Shown here: positions 24,922 through 33,226 of the stretch, piece after piece
How the letters are laid out: every line of letters begins with the position of its first letter
Position numbering within the stretch: position 1 is the stretch's first letter
DNA from: Eubacteriales bacterium
Lineage (GTDB): Bacteria; Bacillota; Clostridia; Oscillospirales; Oscillospiraceae
Assembly: GCA_030539285.1 (NCBI GenBank)
Contig: JAUNSH010000004.1
Span: 1 to 64,000 of the forward strand
Length of the DNA: 64,000 nt
Direction of reading: 5' to 3'
Made by a program: the position numbers and the translations under genes
The notes under the pieces: model-generated
Databases searched by the model: none
Seen by the model: the letters and a program-made list of their open reading frames with translations, nothing else
Told to the model about the DNA's origin: nothing

Positions 24922-25959
24922 ATGAAAAAGATGCTTGCGGCCCTTCTGGCCGCGCTGATGGTGCTGTCTCTGGCAGCCTGCGGCGGTTCCTCCGCCCCTG
25001 CCGCTACGGAAGCTCCCGCCGCTGCCGCTACCGAGGCTGCTCCCGCCGCTACGGAAGCTGCCACTGAGGCTGCCGCCAAAACCTACACCGTCGGTATCTG
25101 CCAGCTGGTGCAGCATCCCGCTCTGGATGCCGCGACCCAGGGCTTTAAGGACGCTCTGACCGAGAAGCTGGGCGACAGCGTCGTGTTCGACGAGCAGAAT
25201 GCCCAGGGTGACTCCGCTACCTGCACCGTCATCACCACCGGCTTCGTCTCCAACCAGTATGACCTGATTATGGCCAACGCCACCCCCGCTCTGCAGGCTG
25301 CCGTCTCCGCCACCGACACCATCCCCATTCTGGGCACCTCTGTCACCGACTTTGCCTCCGCTCTGGCTGTGGATGCCGCCGCTGACGGCTCCCTGGGCAT
25401 GAATGTCTCCGGCACCTCCGACGGCGTTCCCGCTCAGCTCTACGCCGACTGCCTCATGGAGCTGGTTCCCGACGCCAAGAAGGTCTCCGTCCTGTACTGC
25501 TCCGCCGAGCCCAACTCCGTGCTCCAGGCTGACCAGTTCATCGCCTGCATGGATGCCATCGGTGTTGCCACCGAGGTCTTCACCTTCGCCGACTCCAACG
25601 ACATCCAGTCTGTTACCGCCACTGCCGTGGAGGGTGCTGACGCCCTGTACATCCCCACCGACAACACTGCCGCTTCCAATATGACCATTGTCAGCGGTGT
25701 CTGTGAACCTGCCGGCATCCCCGTGATCTGCGGTGAAGAAGGTATGTGCTCCGGCGGCGGCCTGGCTACCGTCTCCATCAGCTACTACGACATCGGCACT
25801 GCCTGCGGCGAGATGGCTTACGAGATTCTGGTCAACGGCGCGGACATCTCCACCATGCCCATTGGCTACTCCCAGAACCCCGTGAAGAAGTACAATGCCG
25901 ACTACGCTACTGCCATTGGCTTCACCATGCCCGAGGGCTACGAGGCCATCACCGGCTAA
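24922..25959 (+). CDS. ABC transporter substrate-binding lipoprotein (TrpX-like)
   Basis: A 345-residue lipoprotein that should capture the substrate outside the cell. The signal peptide ends in a lipobox LSLAACGG (about residues 15-22). A low-complexity Ala/Thr/Glu linker (about 25-52) follows, then the two-lobed periplasmic-binding fold starting YTVGICQLVQHPALDAA. This is the COG2984 family, whose streptococcal TrpX member is linked to tryptophan uptake; the substrate here is not fixed by sequence. GGAGAG precedes the ATG at 24922; the frame is open upstream but overlaps the promoter. It leads an operon with a permease and an ATPase. Confidence 0.93.
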   Translation: MKKMLAALLAALMVLSLAACGGSSAPAATEAPAAAATEAAPAATEAATEAAAKTYTVGICQLVQHPALDAATQGFKDALTEKLGDSVVFDEQNAQGDSATCTVITTGFVSNQYDLIMANATPALQAAVSATDTIPILGTSVTDFASALAVDAAADGSLGMNVSGTSDGVPAQLYADCLMELVPDAKKVSVLYCSAEPNSVLQADQFIACMDAIGVATEVFTFADSNDIQSVTATAVEGADALYIPTDNTAASNMTIVSGVCEPAGIPVICGEEGMCSGGGLATVSISYYDIGTACGEMAYEILVNGADISTMPIGYSQNPVKKYNADYATAIGFTMPEGYEAITG

Positions 25960-25979
25960 CAAACTGATATAGGAAAAAG

Positions 25980-26009
25980 ATCCCGGCAATGCCAATCCTT
26001 TGCCGGGAT
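25980..26009 (+). terminator. Hairpin between binding protein and permease genes
   Basis: Stem ATCCCGGCAA / TTGCCGGGAT with a ten-base loop and a following TTTTTT. The flanking AGGAAAAA and TTTTTCCT extend the dyad. As it lies inside the operon it probably causes partial termination, giving more binding protein than membrane components. Confidence 0.8.
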
Positions 26010-26052
26010 TTTTTCCTATGAGTAGAAGACAGATATTTGGAGGATCTATTTC

Positions 26053-27015
26053 ATGTTTGCCTACTTTGCTTCGCTGAACCCCGCGGCTCTGATGCGCGCC
26101 TGCCCCGGCGGCATCGCCCAGGGATTGATCTGGGGTATTATGGCCCTGGGTGTCTACATGACCTACCGGATGCTGGGCCTTGCCGACCTGACGGTGGACG
26201 GAAGCCTTGCCACCGGCGGCGCCGTCTGCATTATGCTGGTACTGGCTGGCTGGAATCCCCAGCTGGCTCTGATCATTGCCTTTCTGGCTGGCGTAGCCGC
26301 GGGCCTGATTACCGGTTTTCTGCACACCAAACTGGGTATTCCCGACATTCTGGCGGGTATTCTCACCCAGATCTCTCTGTATTCCATCAACTTAAATATT
26401 ATGGGCAAGGCCAACCAGGCGGTTAACGTCAATAAGGTGAACTTCCTGTTTTCCTCCAATGCCAAGCTGCTGCCCCGGACCATACTGCTGACCGCCTTGG
26501 TGTGCCTCGTTCTGGTAGTACTGCTGTACATGTATCTGGGCACCGAACACGGTTCCGCCCTCCGGGCTACCGGCATCAACGGCGCCATGACCCGGGCACA
26601 GGGCATCAACACGAACAGCATGAAGGTCATCGGTCTGGCACTGAGCAACGGCCTGGTGGCTCTGGCCGGCGGTGTGCTGAGCCAGTATCAGGGCTTTGCC
26701 GACATCAACATGGGCCGGGGCGCCATCGTTATCGGTCTGGCGGCGGTCATCATCGGTGAGGTTCTGGGCGAGGCCTTCCTGGGCAAGTACCTGAACTTCA
26801 TGATGCGCCTGATCTTTGTGGTTCTGGGCGGCGTGATCTACTATGTGGTCTATGTCTTCGTCCTGTGGCTCAAGTTCCCTGCCGACGACATGAAGCTGCT
26901 GACCGCCGTTGTGGTGGCCATCTTCCTGGCTATCCCCTATTTGCAGAACGCCAGTAAGAATTCCTTCAGCCGTATCGCCAAGGAAAACGCGAAACTCGAG
27001 AAGGAGGGCAAGTAA
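26053..27015 (+). CDS. ABC transporter permease (TrpY-like)
   Basis: A 320-residue membrane permease of COG4120, the partner of COG2984 binding proteins. About eight hydrophobic helices are visible, and the TVDGSLATGGAV segment (about residues 50-61) is typical of branched-chain-type permeases. A polar C-terminal tail (about 295-320) ends the protein. GGAGGATC precedes the ATG at 26053. The next gene begins two bases after its stop codon. Confidence 0.93.
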   Translation: MFAYFASLNPAALMRACPGGIAQGLIWGIMALGVYMTYRMLGLADLTVDGSLATGGAVCIMLVLAGWNPQLALIIAFLAGVAAGLITGFLHTKLGIPDILAGILTQISLYSINLNIMGKANQAVNVNKVNFLFSSNAKLLPRTILLTALVCLVLVVLLYMYLGTEHGSALRATGINGAMTRAQGINTNSMKVIGLALSNGLVALAGGVLSQYQGFADINMGRGAIVIGLAAVIIGEVLGEAFLGKYLNFMMRLIFVVLGGVIYYVVYVFVLWLKFPADDMKLLTAVVVAIFLAIPYLQNASKNSFSRIAKENAKLEKEGK

Positions 27016-27017
27016 GT

Positions 27018-27815
27018 ATGCTGGAAATCAAAAATATTTACAAGACCTTCAATGCCGGTACCATCAATGAGAAAAAGGCCCTGCAAGGCCTGAACCTAAC
27101 CCTGCAGGACGGTGAGTTCTGCACAGTCATCGGCGGCAATGGCGCCGGTAAATCCACTATGATGAACGCGGTGGCCGGTGTGTGGCCCGTGGACAGCGGC
27201 GCCATTCTGGTGGACGGCGTGGACATTTCCGGCCTGTGCGAGTATCAGCGTGCCTCCATGCTGGGCCGGGTGTTTCAGGACCCTATGACCGGCACCGCCG
27301 CCGATATGCAGATCGTGGAAAACATGGCGCTGGCAGCCCGCCGCGGCAGCCACCGCTCCTTCCTGAAATGGGGCGTGCCCAAGGCAGAGTACGAGGAGTA
27401 CCGGGAGCTTCTGAAAACATTGGGCCTTGGTCTGGAAGATCGGATGACCACCAAGGTTGGCCTTTTGTCTGGTGGACAGCGTCAGGCTCTGACCCTGCTG
27501 ATGGCCACCCTCAAGAAGCCCAAGCTTTTGCTGCTGGACGAGCACACCGCCGCCCTTGACCCCAAGACTGCTGCCAAGGTGCTGGATGCTACCCAGCGCA
27601 TTGTGGAGAAGGATCATCTGACCACCATGATGATCACCCACAATATGCGCGACGCCATCGCCTACGGCAACCGTCTGGTCATGATGTATGACGGCCGCAT
27701 CGTCGTGGATGTGTCCGGTGAGGAAAAGAAGGACCTGACCGTGGAGCAGCTGCTGAACCTGTTCAGTCAGGCCTCCGGCTCCGATGAAGCTGACGATAAG
27801 CTCCTGCTGTCCTGA
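27018..27815 (+). CDS. ABC transporter ATP-binding protein (TrpZ-like)
   Basis: The 265-residue ATPase of the importer (COG1101). Walker A is GGNGAGKST, the signature LLSGGQRQAL, Walker B LLLLDEHTA and the H-loop MITHN. GAGGGC lies before the ATG at 27018. It ends the three-gene operon, with a terminator at 27830-27857. Confidence 0.95.
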   Translation: MLEIKNIYKTFNAGTINEKKALQGLNLTLQDGEFCTVIGGNGAGKSTMMNAVAGVWPVDSGAILVDGVDISGLCEYQRASMLGRVFQDPMTGTAADMQIVENMALAARRGSHRSFLKWGVPKAEYEEYRELLKTLGLGLEDRMTTKVGLLSGGQRQALTLLMATLKKPKLLLLDEHTAALDPKTAAKVLDATQRIVEKDHLTTMMITHNMRDAIAYGNRLVMMYDGRIVVDVSGEEKKDLTVEQLLNLFSQASGSDEADDKLLLS

Positions 27816-27829
27816 GAATTAAATTCCTC

Positions 27830-27857
27830 CCCCGTATCTGCCTATGCGGATACGGGG
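27830..27857 (+). terminator. ABC importer operon terminator
   Basis: Stem CCCCGTATC / GATACGGGG with a ten-base loop and TTTT following. Confidence 0.8.
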
Positions 27858-27905
27858 TTTTCACTTCCTATCGTCAATCATGACAAAAAGAAGTTGATAA
27901 TGCTA

Positions 27906-27934
27906 TTGCTATCTTTTGTCTGTCCGCTTATAAT
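27906..27934 (+). promoter_or_regulatory. Promoter of the ROK-like gene
   Basis: TTGCTA, 17 bases, TATAAT, about 35 bases before the start codon. Confidence 0.7.
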
Positions 27935-27968
27935 GTGGTCAGAAGCTATAAATTAAGGAGGATATCCC

Positions 27969-29351
27969 ATGCGCTATTTAGGAATTGAGTACAACACCCG
28001 GCACACTCCCAAGCTGGATCCCGGCTTCATTCCCTTCGGTGTCTGGATGGATGCCTACTTGAAAAATGCAAAGAAACCCATCGCCATTGCCGTAGAACGG
28101 GACAAGGGGCAGGTTTCCGTCCGCCATACCTTCATCCACGGCACCCCCGACATGGCCCAGGCCGACTACCGCTACGTTGAGCGGATGGTCAAGTTCCTGC
28201 TGTGGTCCATCGGCGGCTTCAAGGTCTATATCTGCGGCGCATCTGAGATCGCCAGACAGATGCAGGCAGACTATTCCGCTGACGGCAAGCGGGCCTTTGA
28301 CTTTGATTTCTTCCATAAGCTCTACGAGGTGGATCTGGAAATTATTGATCTTCCACTTGAGGAATGTCCCGCAGCCAACGAATCCGCCCAACCTCTGGGC
28401 GGCCACATGGACGGCTGCCGCATCGGTTTTGACGCCGGCGGCTCTGACCGCAAGGTCTCCGCGGTCATTGACGGCGAGTGCGTCTACTCCGAGGAAGTGG
28501 TCTGGTTCCCCAAGCTGAATCCCGACCCCACCTACCAGTACAATGAAATTCTCACCGCCTTCCGCACCGCCGCTTCCAAGATGCCACGGGTGGATGCCAT
28601 CGGTGTGTCCTCCGCCGGCACCTTCATCGGCAACGCCCCCATGATCTCCTCCATCTTCTACAAGGTCCCCCGGAACCGCTGGGACGAGGTCAAGACCTGC
28701 TTTGACCGGGCTGCCGCCGAGATCGGCGACGTGCCCATTGTGGTCGCCAACGACGGCGACGTATCCGCTCTGGCTGGCGCCATGGGTCTGGGCACCGGCA
28801 ACATCATGGGCCTTGCCATGGGCACCAGCGAGGCTGTGGGCTACGTGGACGCAGACAAGAACGTCCGGGGCTGGATCAGTGAGCTGGCCTTCGCACCTGT
28901 TGACCTGAGTGAGGATGCCATGCAGGACGAGTGGTCCACCGATTTTGGCGTGGGCTGCAAGTATTTCTCTCAGGATGCCGTCATCAAGCTGGCTCCCCGG
29001 AACGGTATCGAGCTGGATCCCGAGCTGTCTCCCGCGGAAAAGCTGAAGGTGGTTCAGAAGCTGATGGCGGAGGACGACCCCCGGGCTGCCGATATTTACC
29101 ACGACATCGGCGTGTATCTGGCCTACACCGTGGTGCTCTACTCCCACTTCTATGACATTGAGCACCTGATGCTCATGGGCCGGGTCATGTCTGGCAAGGG
29201 CGGCGATATCATTCTGAACACCTGCAACGCAATTCTGCGTGAGGAGTATCCCGAGCTTGCTAAAAAGTGTGAGGTCATGCTGCCCGACGAGAAGACCCGC
29301 CGGGTGGGCCAGTCCGTGGCCGCCGCTTCCCTGCCCCAGCTGCGCAAATAA
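27969..29351 (+). CDS. ROK-like ASKHA-superfamily protein
   Basis: A 460-residue protein. Residues about 146-400 have the ROK/ASKHA pattern: CRIGFDAGGSDRKVSAV as phosphate-1 motif, VVANDGDVSALAGAMGLG, then LAMGTSEAVGYVD where classical ROK kinases have GTGIGGG. The ROK zinc motif (CxCGxxGCxE) is absent. The N-terminal about 145 residues (MRYLGIEYNTRHTPKLDPGF) match no family I recognise. It could be a sugar kinase or a regulator-like relative. AAGGAGG precedes the ATG; its own promoter and terminator make it monocistronic. Confidence 0.65.
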   Translation: MRYLGIEYNTRHTPKLDPGFIPFGVWMDAYLKNAKKPIAIAVERDKGQVSVRHTFIHGTPDMAQADYRYVERMVKFLLWSIGGFKVYICGASEIARQMQADYSADGKRAFDFDFFHKLYEVDLEIIDLPLEECPAANESAQPLGGHMDGCRIGFDAGGSDRKVSAVIDGECVYSEEVVWFPKLNPDPTYQYNEILTAFRTAASKMPRVDAIGVSSAGTFIGNAPMISSIFYKVPRNRWDEVKTCFDRAAAEIGDVPIVVANDGDVSALAGAMGLGTGNIMGLAMGTSEAVGYVDADKNVRGWISELAFAPVDLSEDAMQDEWSTDFGVGCKYFSQDAVIKLAPRNGIELDPELSPAEKLKVVQKLMAEDDPRAADIYHDIGVYLAYTVVLYSHFYDIEHLMLMGRVMSGKGGDIILNTCNAILREEYPELAKKCEVMLPDEKTRRVGQSVAAASLPQLRK

Positions 29352-29361
29352 AACCCTATTT

Positions 29362-29389
29362 TCTCCCGGAAGCCATGGCTTCCGGGAGA
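29362..29389 (+). terminator. Terminator of the ROK-like gene
   Basis: Perfect stem TCTCCCGGAAGCC / GGCTTCCGGGAGA followed by TTTTTAT, ten bases after the stop codon. Confidence 0.9.
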
Positions 29390-29505
29390 TTTTTATCCTT
29401 TGTTTTGGGTTTACATCTTCCTTATTTTGCGGTATAGTATCAATAGAGAATCATGATCGACTTAGCACATCAGGCTGGCAAATTGGAATTTGGCGAGCAG
29501 CGCCC

Positions 29506-29610
29506 GCAAGGCTCCCCTTTTAGAGGAGCTGTCAGCGTAAGCTGACTGAGGGGGGCACCCCTCCGACCCGGCTTACGCCGGGCCACCTCCCCTGATAGGG
29601 GAGGCTTTGC
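29506..29610. repeat. Intergenic repeat family C
   Basis: A 105-bp element made of nested hairpins: GCAAGGCTCCCC and its inverted counterpart GGGGAGGCTTTGC at the ends, CAGCGTAAGCTG and CCCGGCTTACGCCGGG inside. Outer flanks AAATTGGAATTTG and CAAATTCCATTTT also pair. Only one copy is in the window; similar palindromes are frequent in Oscillospirales genomes by my recollection. Confidence 0.65.
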
Positions 29611-29674
29611 TTCGCAAATTCCATTTTACCGTATAAAGGACGATTATAGAATATAAGCAAAGGAGAACACCGCC

Positions 29675-30601
29675 ATGCAGACTGCCGCGCTGATCGTTGC
29701 CGCCGGAATGTCCTCCCGGATGGGAGATTTCAAGCCCATGCTGAGCATTGGCTCCATCACCATCGCCCAGCGGGTGATCGCGACCTTCCATCAGGCGGGC
29801 ATCCAGAGGATCGTGATGGTCACGGGCTTCAATGCGGTGACGCTGGAACGGCACCTGTCCGGCAGCGGTGTGATCTTCCTGCGAAACGAAAACTATGAAA
29901 CGACCCAGATGTTCGACTCGGTGAAGATCGGGCTTGGGTATCTGCGGGACAAGTGCGACCGGGTTCTCTTTACCCCGGTGGACATTCCCCTGTTCACCGC
30001 CGGGACGGTCCACGCCCTGCTGGATTCCGGAGCAGCACTGGCCTGCCCGGTCTGCCAGGGTCAGACGGGGCACCCTATTCTCATTGACGCTTCCCTCCTT
30101 GATAACATTCTCGCCGACAGCGGCGAACAGGGCCTGAAAGGGGCCGTGGAGCGCTGCGGCCTTGCCATGGAACAGGTGCCCGTGGATGACCCCGGCACCC
30201 TCCACGATGCCGACACCCCGGCGGATTTTTCCGCGCTGGTGGACTACCACAATTCTCAGCTGGTGCGCCCGGTGGTCAGCGTCTCGCTAAACAAGGAAAA
30301 GCCCTTTCTGGACAGAAATATCGCCATACTGCTGACGCTGGTGGACGAGACAAAGTCCGTCCGCACAGCGGGACAGCGGATGCAGCTGAGCTACTCCACC
30401 TGCTGGAACATGATCCGCACGCTGGAGAGCCAGCTGGGCTGCACCCTGATCGAGCGCACCCAGGGCGGCGCGGGGGGCAGCCAAAGCCGCCTTACGCAGC
30501 GGGCACATACCCTGCTGAACCGTTTCGCCGCCTACGAGCAGCGCATCCGGGAGGACGCCGAAGCGCTGTACGAAGAGTATTTCGGAGGGCTGTTTGAATG
30601 A
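29675..30601 (+). CDS. MocA-like molybdopterin nucleotidyltransferase fused to ModE-type DNA-binding domain
   Basis: A 308-residue two-domain protein. Residues 1-195 are a MobA/MocA-type nucleotidyltransferase: LIVAAGMSSRMGDFKP is the nucleotide-binding signature and FTPVDIPLF the metal-binding block. Residues about 205-308 are a winged helix of the ModE type: SVRTAGQRMQLSYSTCWNMI, then ERTQGGAGGSQSRLT, which mirrors the glycine-rich ModE wing. MocA enzymes attach CMP to molybdopterin, the form used by the MOP/AOR-type oxidoreductase encoded at 42890-45646. The fused HTH suggests the enzyme also regulates molybdenum genes (inference). It overlaps the next gene by four bases. Confidence 0.88.
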   Translation: MQTAALIVAAGMSSRMGDFKPMLSIGSITIAQRVIATFHQAGIQRIVMVTGFNAVTLERHLSGSGVIFLRNENYETTQMFDSVKIGLGYLRDKCDRVLFTPVDIPLFTAGTVHALLDSGAALACPVCQGQTGHPILIDASLLDNILADSGEQGLKGAVERCGLAMEQVPVDDPGTLHDADTPADFSALVDYHNSQLVRPVVSVSLNKEKPFLDRNIAILLTLVDETKSVRTAGQRMQLSYSTCWNMIRTLESQLGCTLIERTQGGAGGSQSRLTQRAHTLLNRFAAYEQRIREDAEALYEEYFGGLFE

Positions 30602-31149
30602 AGCGGGTATACCTGATCCGGCATGGCCTGCCGGAATTTCCGGGCGGACAGCGGCAGTGCATCGGCAGTACCGATCTGCCCCTCAGCGCGGAAGGACTGG
30701 CGCAGGCCCGAGACATGGCCCGCACGCTGCCGCAGGTCACAGCTGTTTTTTCCAGTCCCCTGATCCGCGCGGTACAGACCGCTGGGGCCATCGGCTCTGA
30801 CTTTACCATTTTGGACAGTCTGCGGGAGCTGGACTACGGACAGTGGGAGGGGCTGACCTTCCCAGAGATCCGACAGAATTACCCCGAACTCTACGCCGCC
30901 CGCGCTGATGATCTGAGCTTGCAGCCCCCCGGTGCGGAGAGCATTGCCGAAGGGTTGGCCCGGTTTTCCGCAGCCATGGCGGAGGCGGCCCGGCGCAGCC
31001 CCGGCGATCTGGCAGTGGTGGCCCACGGCGGCATCATCGCCCTGTTTTTAGAAAGCGTCACCGGCAGCTGGTACAAGCCCCGGTACTGCGAAGTGATTTC
31101 CCTTGTATGGGATGATTTTGGATTTATTCAACAGGAGGAAGCACCATGA
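30598..31149 (+). CDS. Histidine phosphatase family protein
   Basis: A 183-residue phosphatase of the phosphoglycerate-mutase-like superfamily. LIRHGLPEF carries the phosphohistidine residue, and LDYGQWEGLTFPEI and VVAHGGIIALF the second catalytic His. Members include CobC-type nucleotide phosphatases. Start and stop both overlap neighbours (ATGA), so it is translationally coupled between the MocA-ModE fusion and xdhC. It may dephosphorylate a cofactor precursor in the molybdenum pathway, but the substrate is unknown. Confidence 0.9.
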   Translation: MKRVYLIRHGLPEFPGGQRQCIGSTDLPLSAEGLAQARDMARTLPQVTAVFSSPLIRAVQTAGAIGSDFTILDSLRELDYGQWEGLTFPEIRQNYPELYAARADDLSLQPPGAESIAEGLARFSAAMAEAARRSPGDLAVVAHGGIIALFLESVTGSWYKPRYCEVISLVWDDFGFIQQEEAP

Positions 31150-32138
31150 GACAGATGCTGAAGGAAATGAAGGCCCGGATGCTAGCGGGCGAGGATTTGG
31201 TAATGGTCACCGTCATCGCCTCCTCGGGTGCCACGCCCCGGGGCGCGGGTGCCCGGATGCTGGTGGGAGCGGGCGGCAGAATTTGCGGCACCATCGGCGG
31301 CGGCGCGGTGGAGTACCGCTCCGAGCAGATCGCCAAAACCGTTCTGAAGGAAAAAAACTCCCGGGGCCACGATTTCACCCTGACCCGAGACGATGTGCAG
31401 AACCTGGGCATGATCTGCGGCGGTGCCTGCAATGTGTTCTTCCATTATCTGAGTGCCAATGACCCGGAAGTTTTGGCCCTGGCGGATGAGGCCGAGGCCT
31501 GGTTCGTAAAGGGTGAGGATGCCTGGCTGGTATCCGACATTGCCGACGGCGGCAGGCTGTACCTGACGGACAAGGGTGATGCCGCGCTGGCTCCCTGGCT
31601 CACCCGTCAGCCCCACCGGGTACAGGAGGACGGACGGGACCTGTACATCGAGCAGATCGTCACCGGGGGCCGGGTCTACGTCTTCGGCGGCGGGCACGTG
31701 GCACAGGAGCTGGTGCCGGTTCTGGCACACGTGGGCTTCCGCTGTGTGGTTATGGACGACCGCCCGGAATTTGCCGCCCCTGCCCTGTTCCCCACGGCGG
31801 AACAGGTGGTGCTGGGAGATTTTCACAACATTGCCGCTTCCGTCACCATCGGCAGCGAGGACTATGTCTGTGTCATGACCCGGGGCCATGCGGGAGACAC
31901 CATCGTGCAGGCACAGGTCCTCAAATGCCGCCCCTGCTACTGCGGCGTCATCGGCAGCCGCCACAAGGCCGCAGGTGTCCGCAAGATCCTCAAAGAGGAA
32001 TACGGCCTGACGGAGGAAGAACTGGATCAGGTCACCACTCCCATCGGCATCTCCATTCAGGCGGAGACCCCGGCGGAGATCGCTATTTCCATTGCCGCCC
32101 AGATGATCCAGCACCGTGCCAGCCGAAATAACCGATAA
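31146..32138 (+). CDS. XdhC family molybdenum hydroxylase maturation factor
   Basis: In the family, XdhC binds the molybdenum cofactor, helps its sulfuration and inserts it into xanthine-dehydrogenase-type enzymes. The 330-residue protein has the N-terminal XdhC/CoxI domain (VTVIASSGATPRGAGARMLV, TIGGGAVEY) and the C-terminal Rossmann domain (VYVFGGGHVAQELV, about 175-330; YCGVIGSRHKA). The likely client is the aldehyde oxidoreductase at 42890-45646. AGGAGG lies before the ATG at 31146, and the gene ends at a strong bidirectional-looking hairpin. Confidence 0.94.
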   Translation: MRQMLKEMKARMLAGEDLVMVTVIASSGATPRGAGARMLVGAGGRICGTIGGGAVEYRSEQIAKTVLKEKNSRGHDFTLTRDDVQNLGMICGGACNVFFHYLSANDPEVLALADEAEAWFVKGEDAWLVSDIADGGRLYLTDKGDAALAPWLTRQPHRVQEDGRDLYIEQIVTGGRVYVFGGGHVAQELVPVLAHVGFRCVVMDDRPEFAAPALFPTAEQVVLGDFHNIAASVTIGSEDYVCVMTRGHAGDTIVQAQVLKCRPCYCGVIGSRHKAAGVRKILKEEYGLTEEELDQVTTPIGISIQAETPAEIAISIAAQMIQHRASRNNR

Positions 32139-32170
32139 CGGCAAGATAAATTGGAATTTGCCAAGAAATC

Positions 32171-32202
32171 ATCCCCTGTATGGCGCAAACCATACAGGGG
32201 AT
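32171..32202 (+). terminator. Terminator between xdhC and the MoeA-like gene
   Basis: Perfect 13-bp stem ATCCCCTGTATGG / CCATACAGGGGAT with loop CGCAAA, followed by TTTTTG on the plus strand. It separates convergent transcripts. Confidence 0.88.
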
Positions 32203-32209
32203 TTTTGTA

Positions 32210-33226
32210 TCAATACCTTCCGAAGGTGCAGTTGGGCCAGTGGCAGGCCTTGCACTGCTGGCACAAGCCGCCGTCTCCCAGACCGATCAACTCTTCCTTC
32301 GTGATCCTGTCCCCGGCAAAAATCTGGGGCAGAAGCACGTCGAATACGGTAGTGGGCAGCTTGATGGCCGCACCCGGGACACCCAGAATGGGCACGTCTC
32401 CCAAATAGGCAACCAACGTCATGTTGCCGGGCTGGGAGGGCACACCGTGGGTGATGATCTCCGCACCCAGCTGACGGATGGCGGTAGGGGTCAGGTCGTC
32501 CGGGTCCACGCTCATGCCCCCGGTGAAGATCAGAAAATCCGCGCCAGCTTCCAGATGGGCCTTTGCCGCGTCCACGATCATGTCAAGGTCGTCGTCGCAG
32601 ATGGTGACCCCCAGAATTTCCGCAGGATACTGCTTCATCTTCGCCCGGACCACCGGCTCGAATTTGTCCTTGATTCTGCCGGAATAGACCTCGGAACCGG
32701 TGATGACCACGCCGATCTTTTTGGGCTGATAGGGCCGCAGGTCGAGGAGCTTCTCCTGGGCGCACAGACGCTCCGCTTCCAGGATCTGGGCTTCCTGAGT
32801 TACCAGCGGGACAATGCGCATGGATGCAAGCCTGGCACCCGCTTCCACGGGGTAGTGGTCCGGCAGAGTGCAGATGGTGATGTCCCCGATGGAATCGATT
32901 TTCCTCAGAAGCTCCCGGTTCACCCGGAACATGCCCCGCTGGTCTGCAAACAGCAGCACCTTCCCTTCCGCAGGCTCGGTGTAGTGGCACCCTTCCACCG
33001 GGGCCATGGCCGCCATCCGCCGGGCGCAGTCGTCCTCGTGGATCTCCCCGGCGTTTTCCTCCCACACGAACACCGTGCGCTTGCCGATGTTCAGCATGTG
33101 CTCCACATCCTCCTGACGGATGATGTGGCCCCGCTTGAAGGCGACGCCCTTAAAACCGTCGTTCATCTCTGTGATATCGTGGCACAGCTCCATGCCAATA
33201 GCGTCCTGAACTCGAACCTTTTTCAT
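32210..33226 (-). CDS. MoeA-like molybdopterin-binding protein with C-terminal Cys motif
   Basis: A 338-residue protein with a MoCF (MoeA/MogA-type) molybdopterin-binding domain at about 185-290 (KIGVVITGSEVYSGRIKDKF, FIFTGGMSVDPDDLTP). The N-terminal half (MKKVRVQDAIGMELCHDITE) is a MoeA-like lead-in but shorter than classical MoeA of about 400 residues. The last residues carry CQQCKACHWPNC, a cysteine motif not in standard MoeA that could bind a metal or Fe-S cluster. Its ATG overlaps the modC stop, placing it as the last gene of modA-modB-modC, so it probably handles molybdate insertion (inference). Confidence 0.85.
   Translation of the reverse strand: MKKVRVQDAIGMELCHDITEMNDGFKGVAFKRGHIIRQEDVEHMLNIGKRTVFVWEENAGEIHEDDCARRMAAMAPVEGCHYTEPAEGKVLLFADQRGMFRVNRELLRKIDSIGDITICTLPDHYPVEAGARLASMRIVPLVTQEAQILEAERLCAQEKLLDLRPYQPKKIGVVITGSEVYSGRIKDKFEPVVRAKMKQYPAEILGVTICDDDLDMIVDAAKAHLEAGADFLIFTGGMSVDPDDLTPTAIRQLGAEIITHGVPSQPGNMTLVAYLGDVPILGVPGAAIKLPTTVFDVLLPQIFAGDRITKEELIGLGDGGLCQQCKACHWPNCTFGRY

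Noticed and set aside
24960..25080. Repeated GCCGCTACCGAGGCT-like units suggesting a CRISPR array
   Set aside because: The units are codons of the Ala/Thr/Glu linker of the binding lipoprotein; there are no spacers.
27894..27934. TTGATA as -35 box for the ROK-like gene
   Set aside because: Its spacing to TATAAT is 29 bases; TTGCTA at 27906 gives the correct 17.
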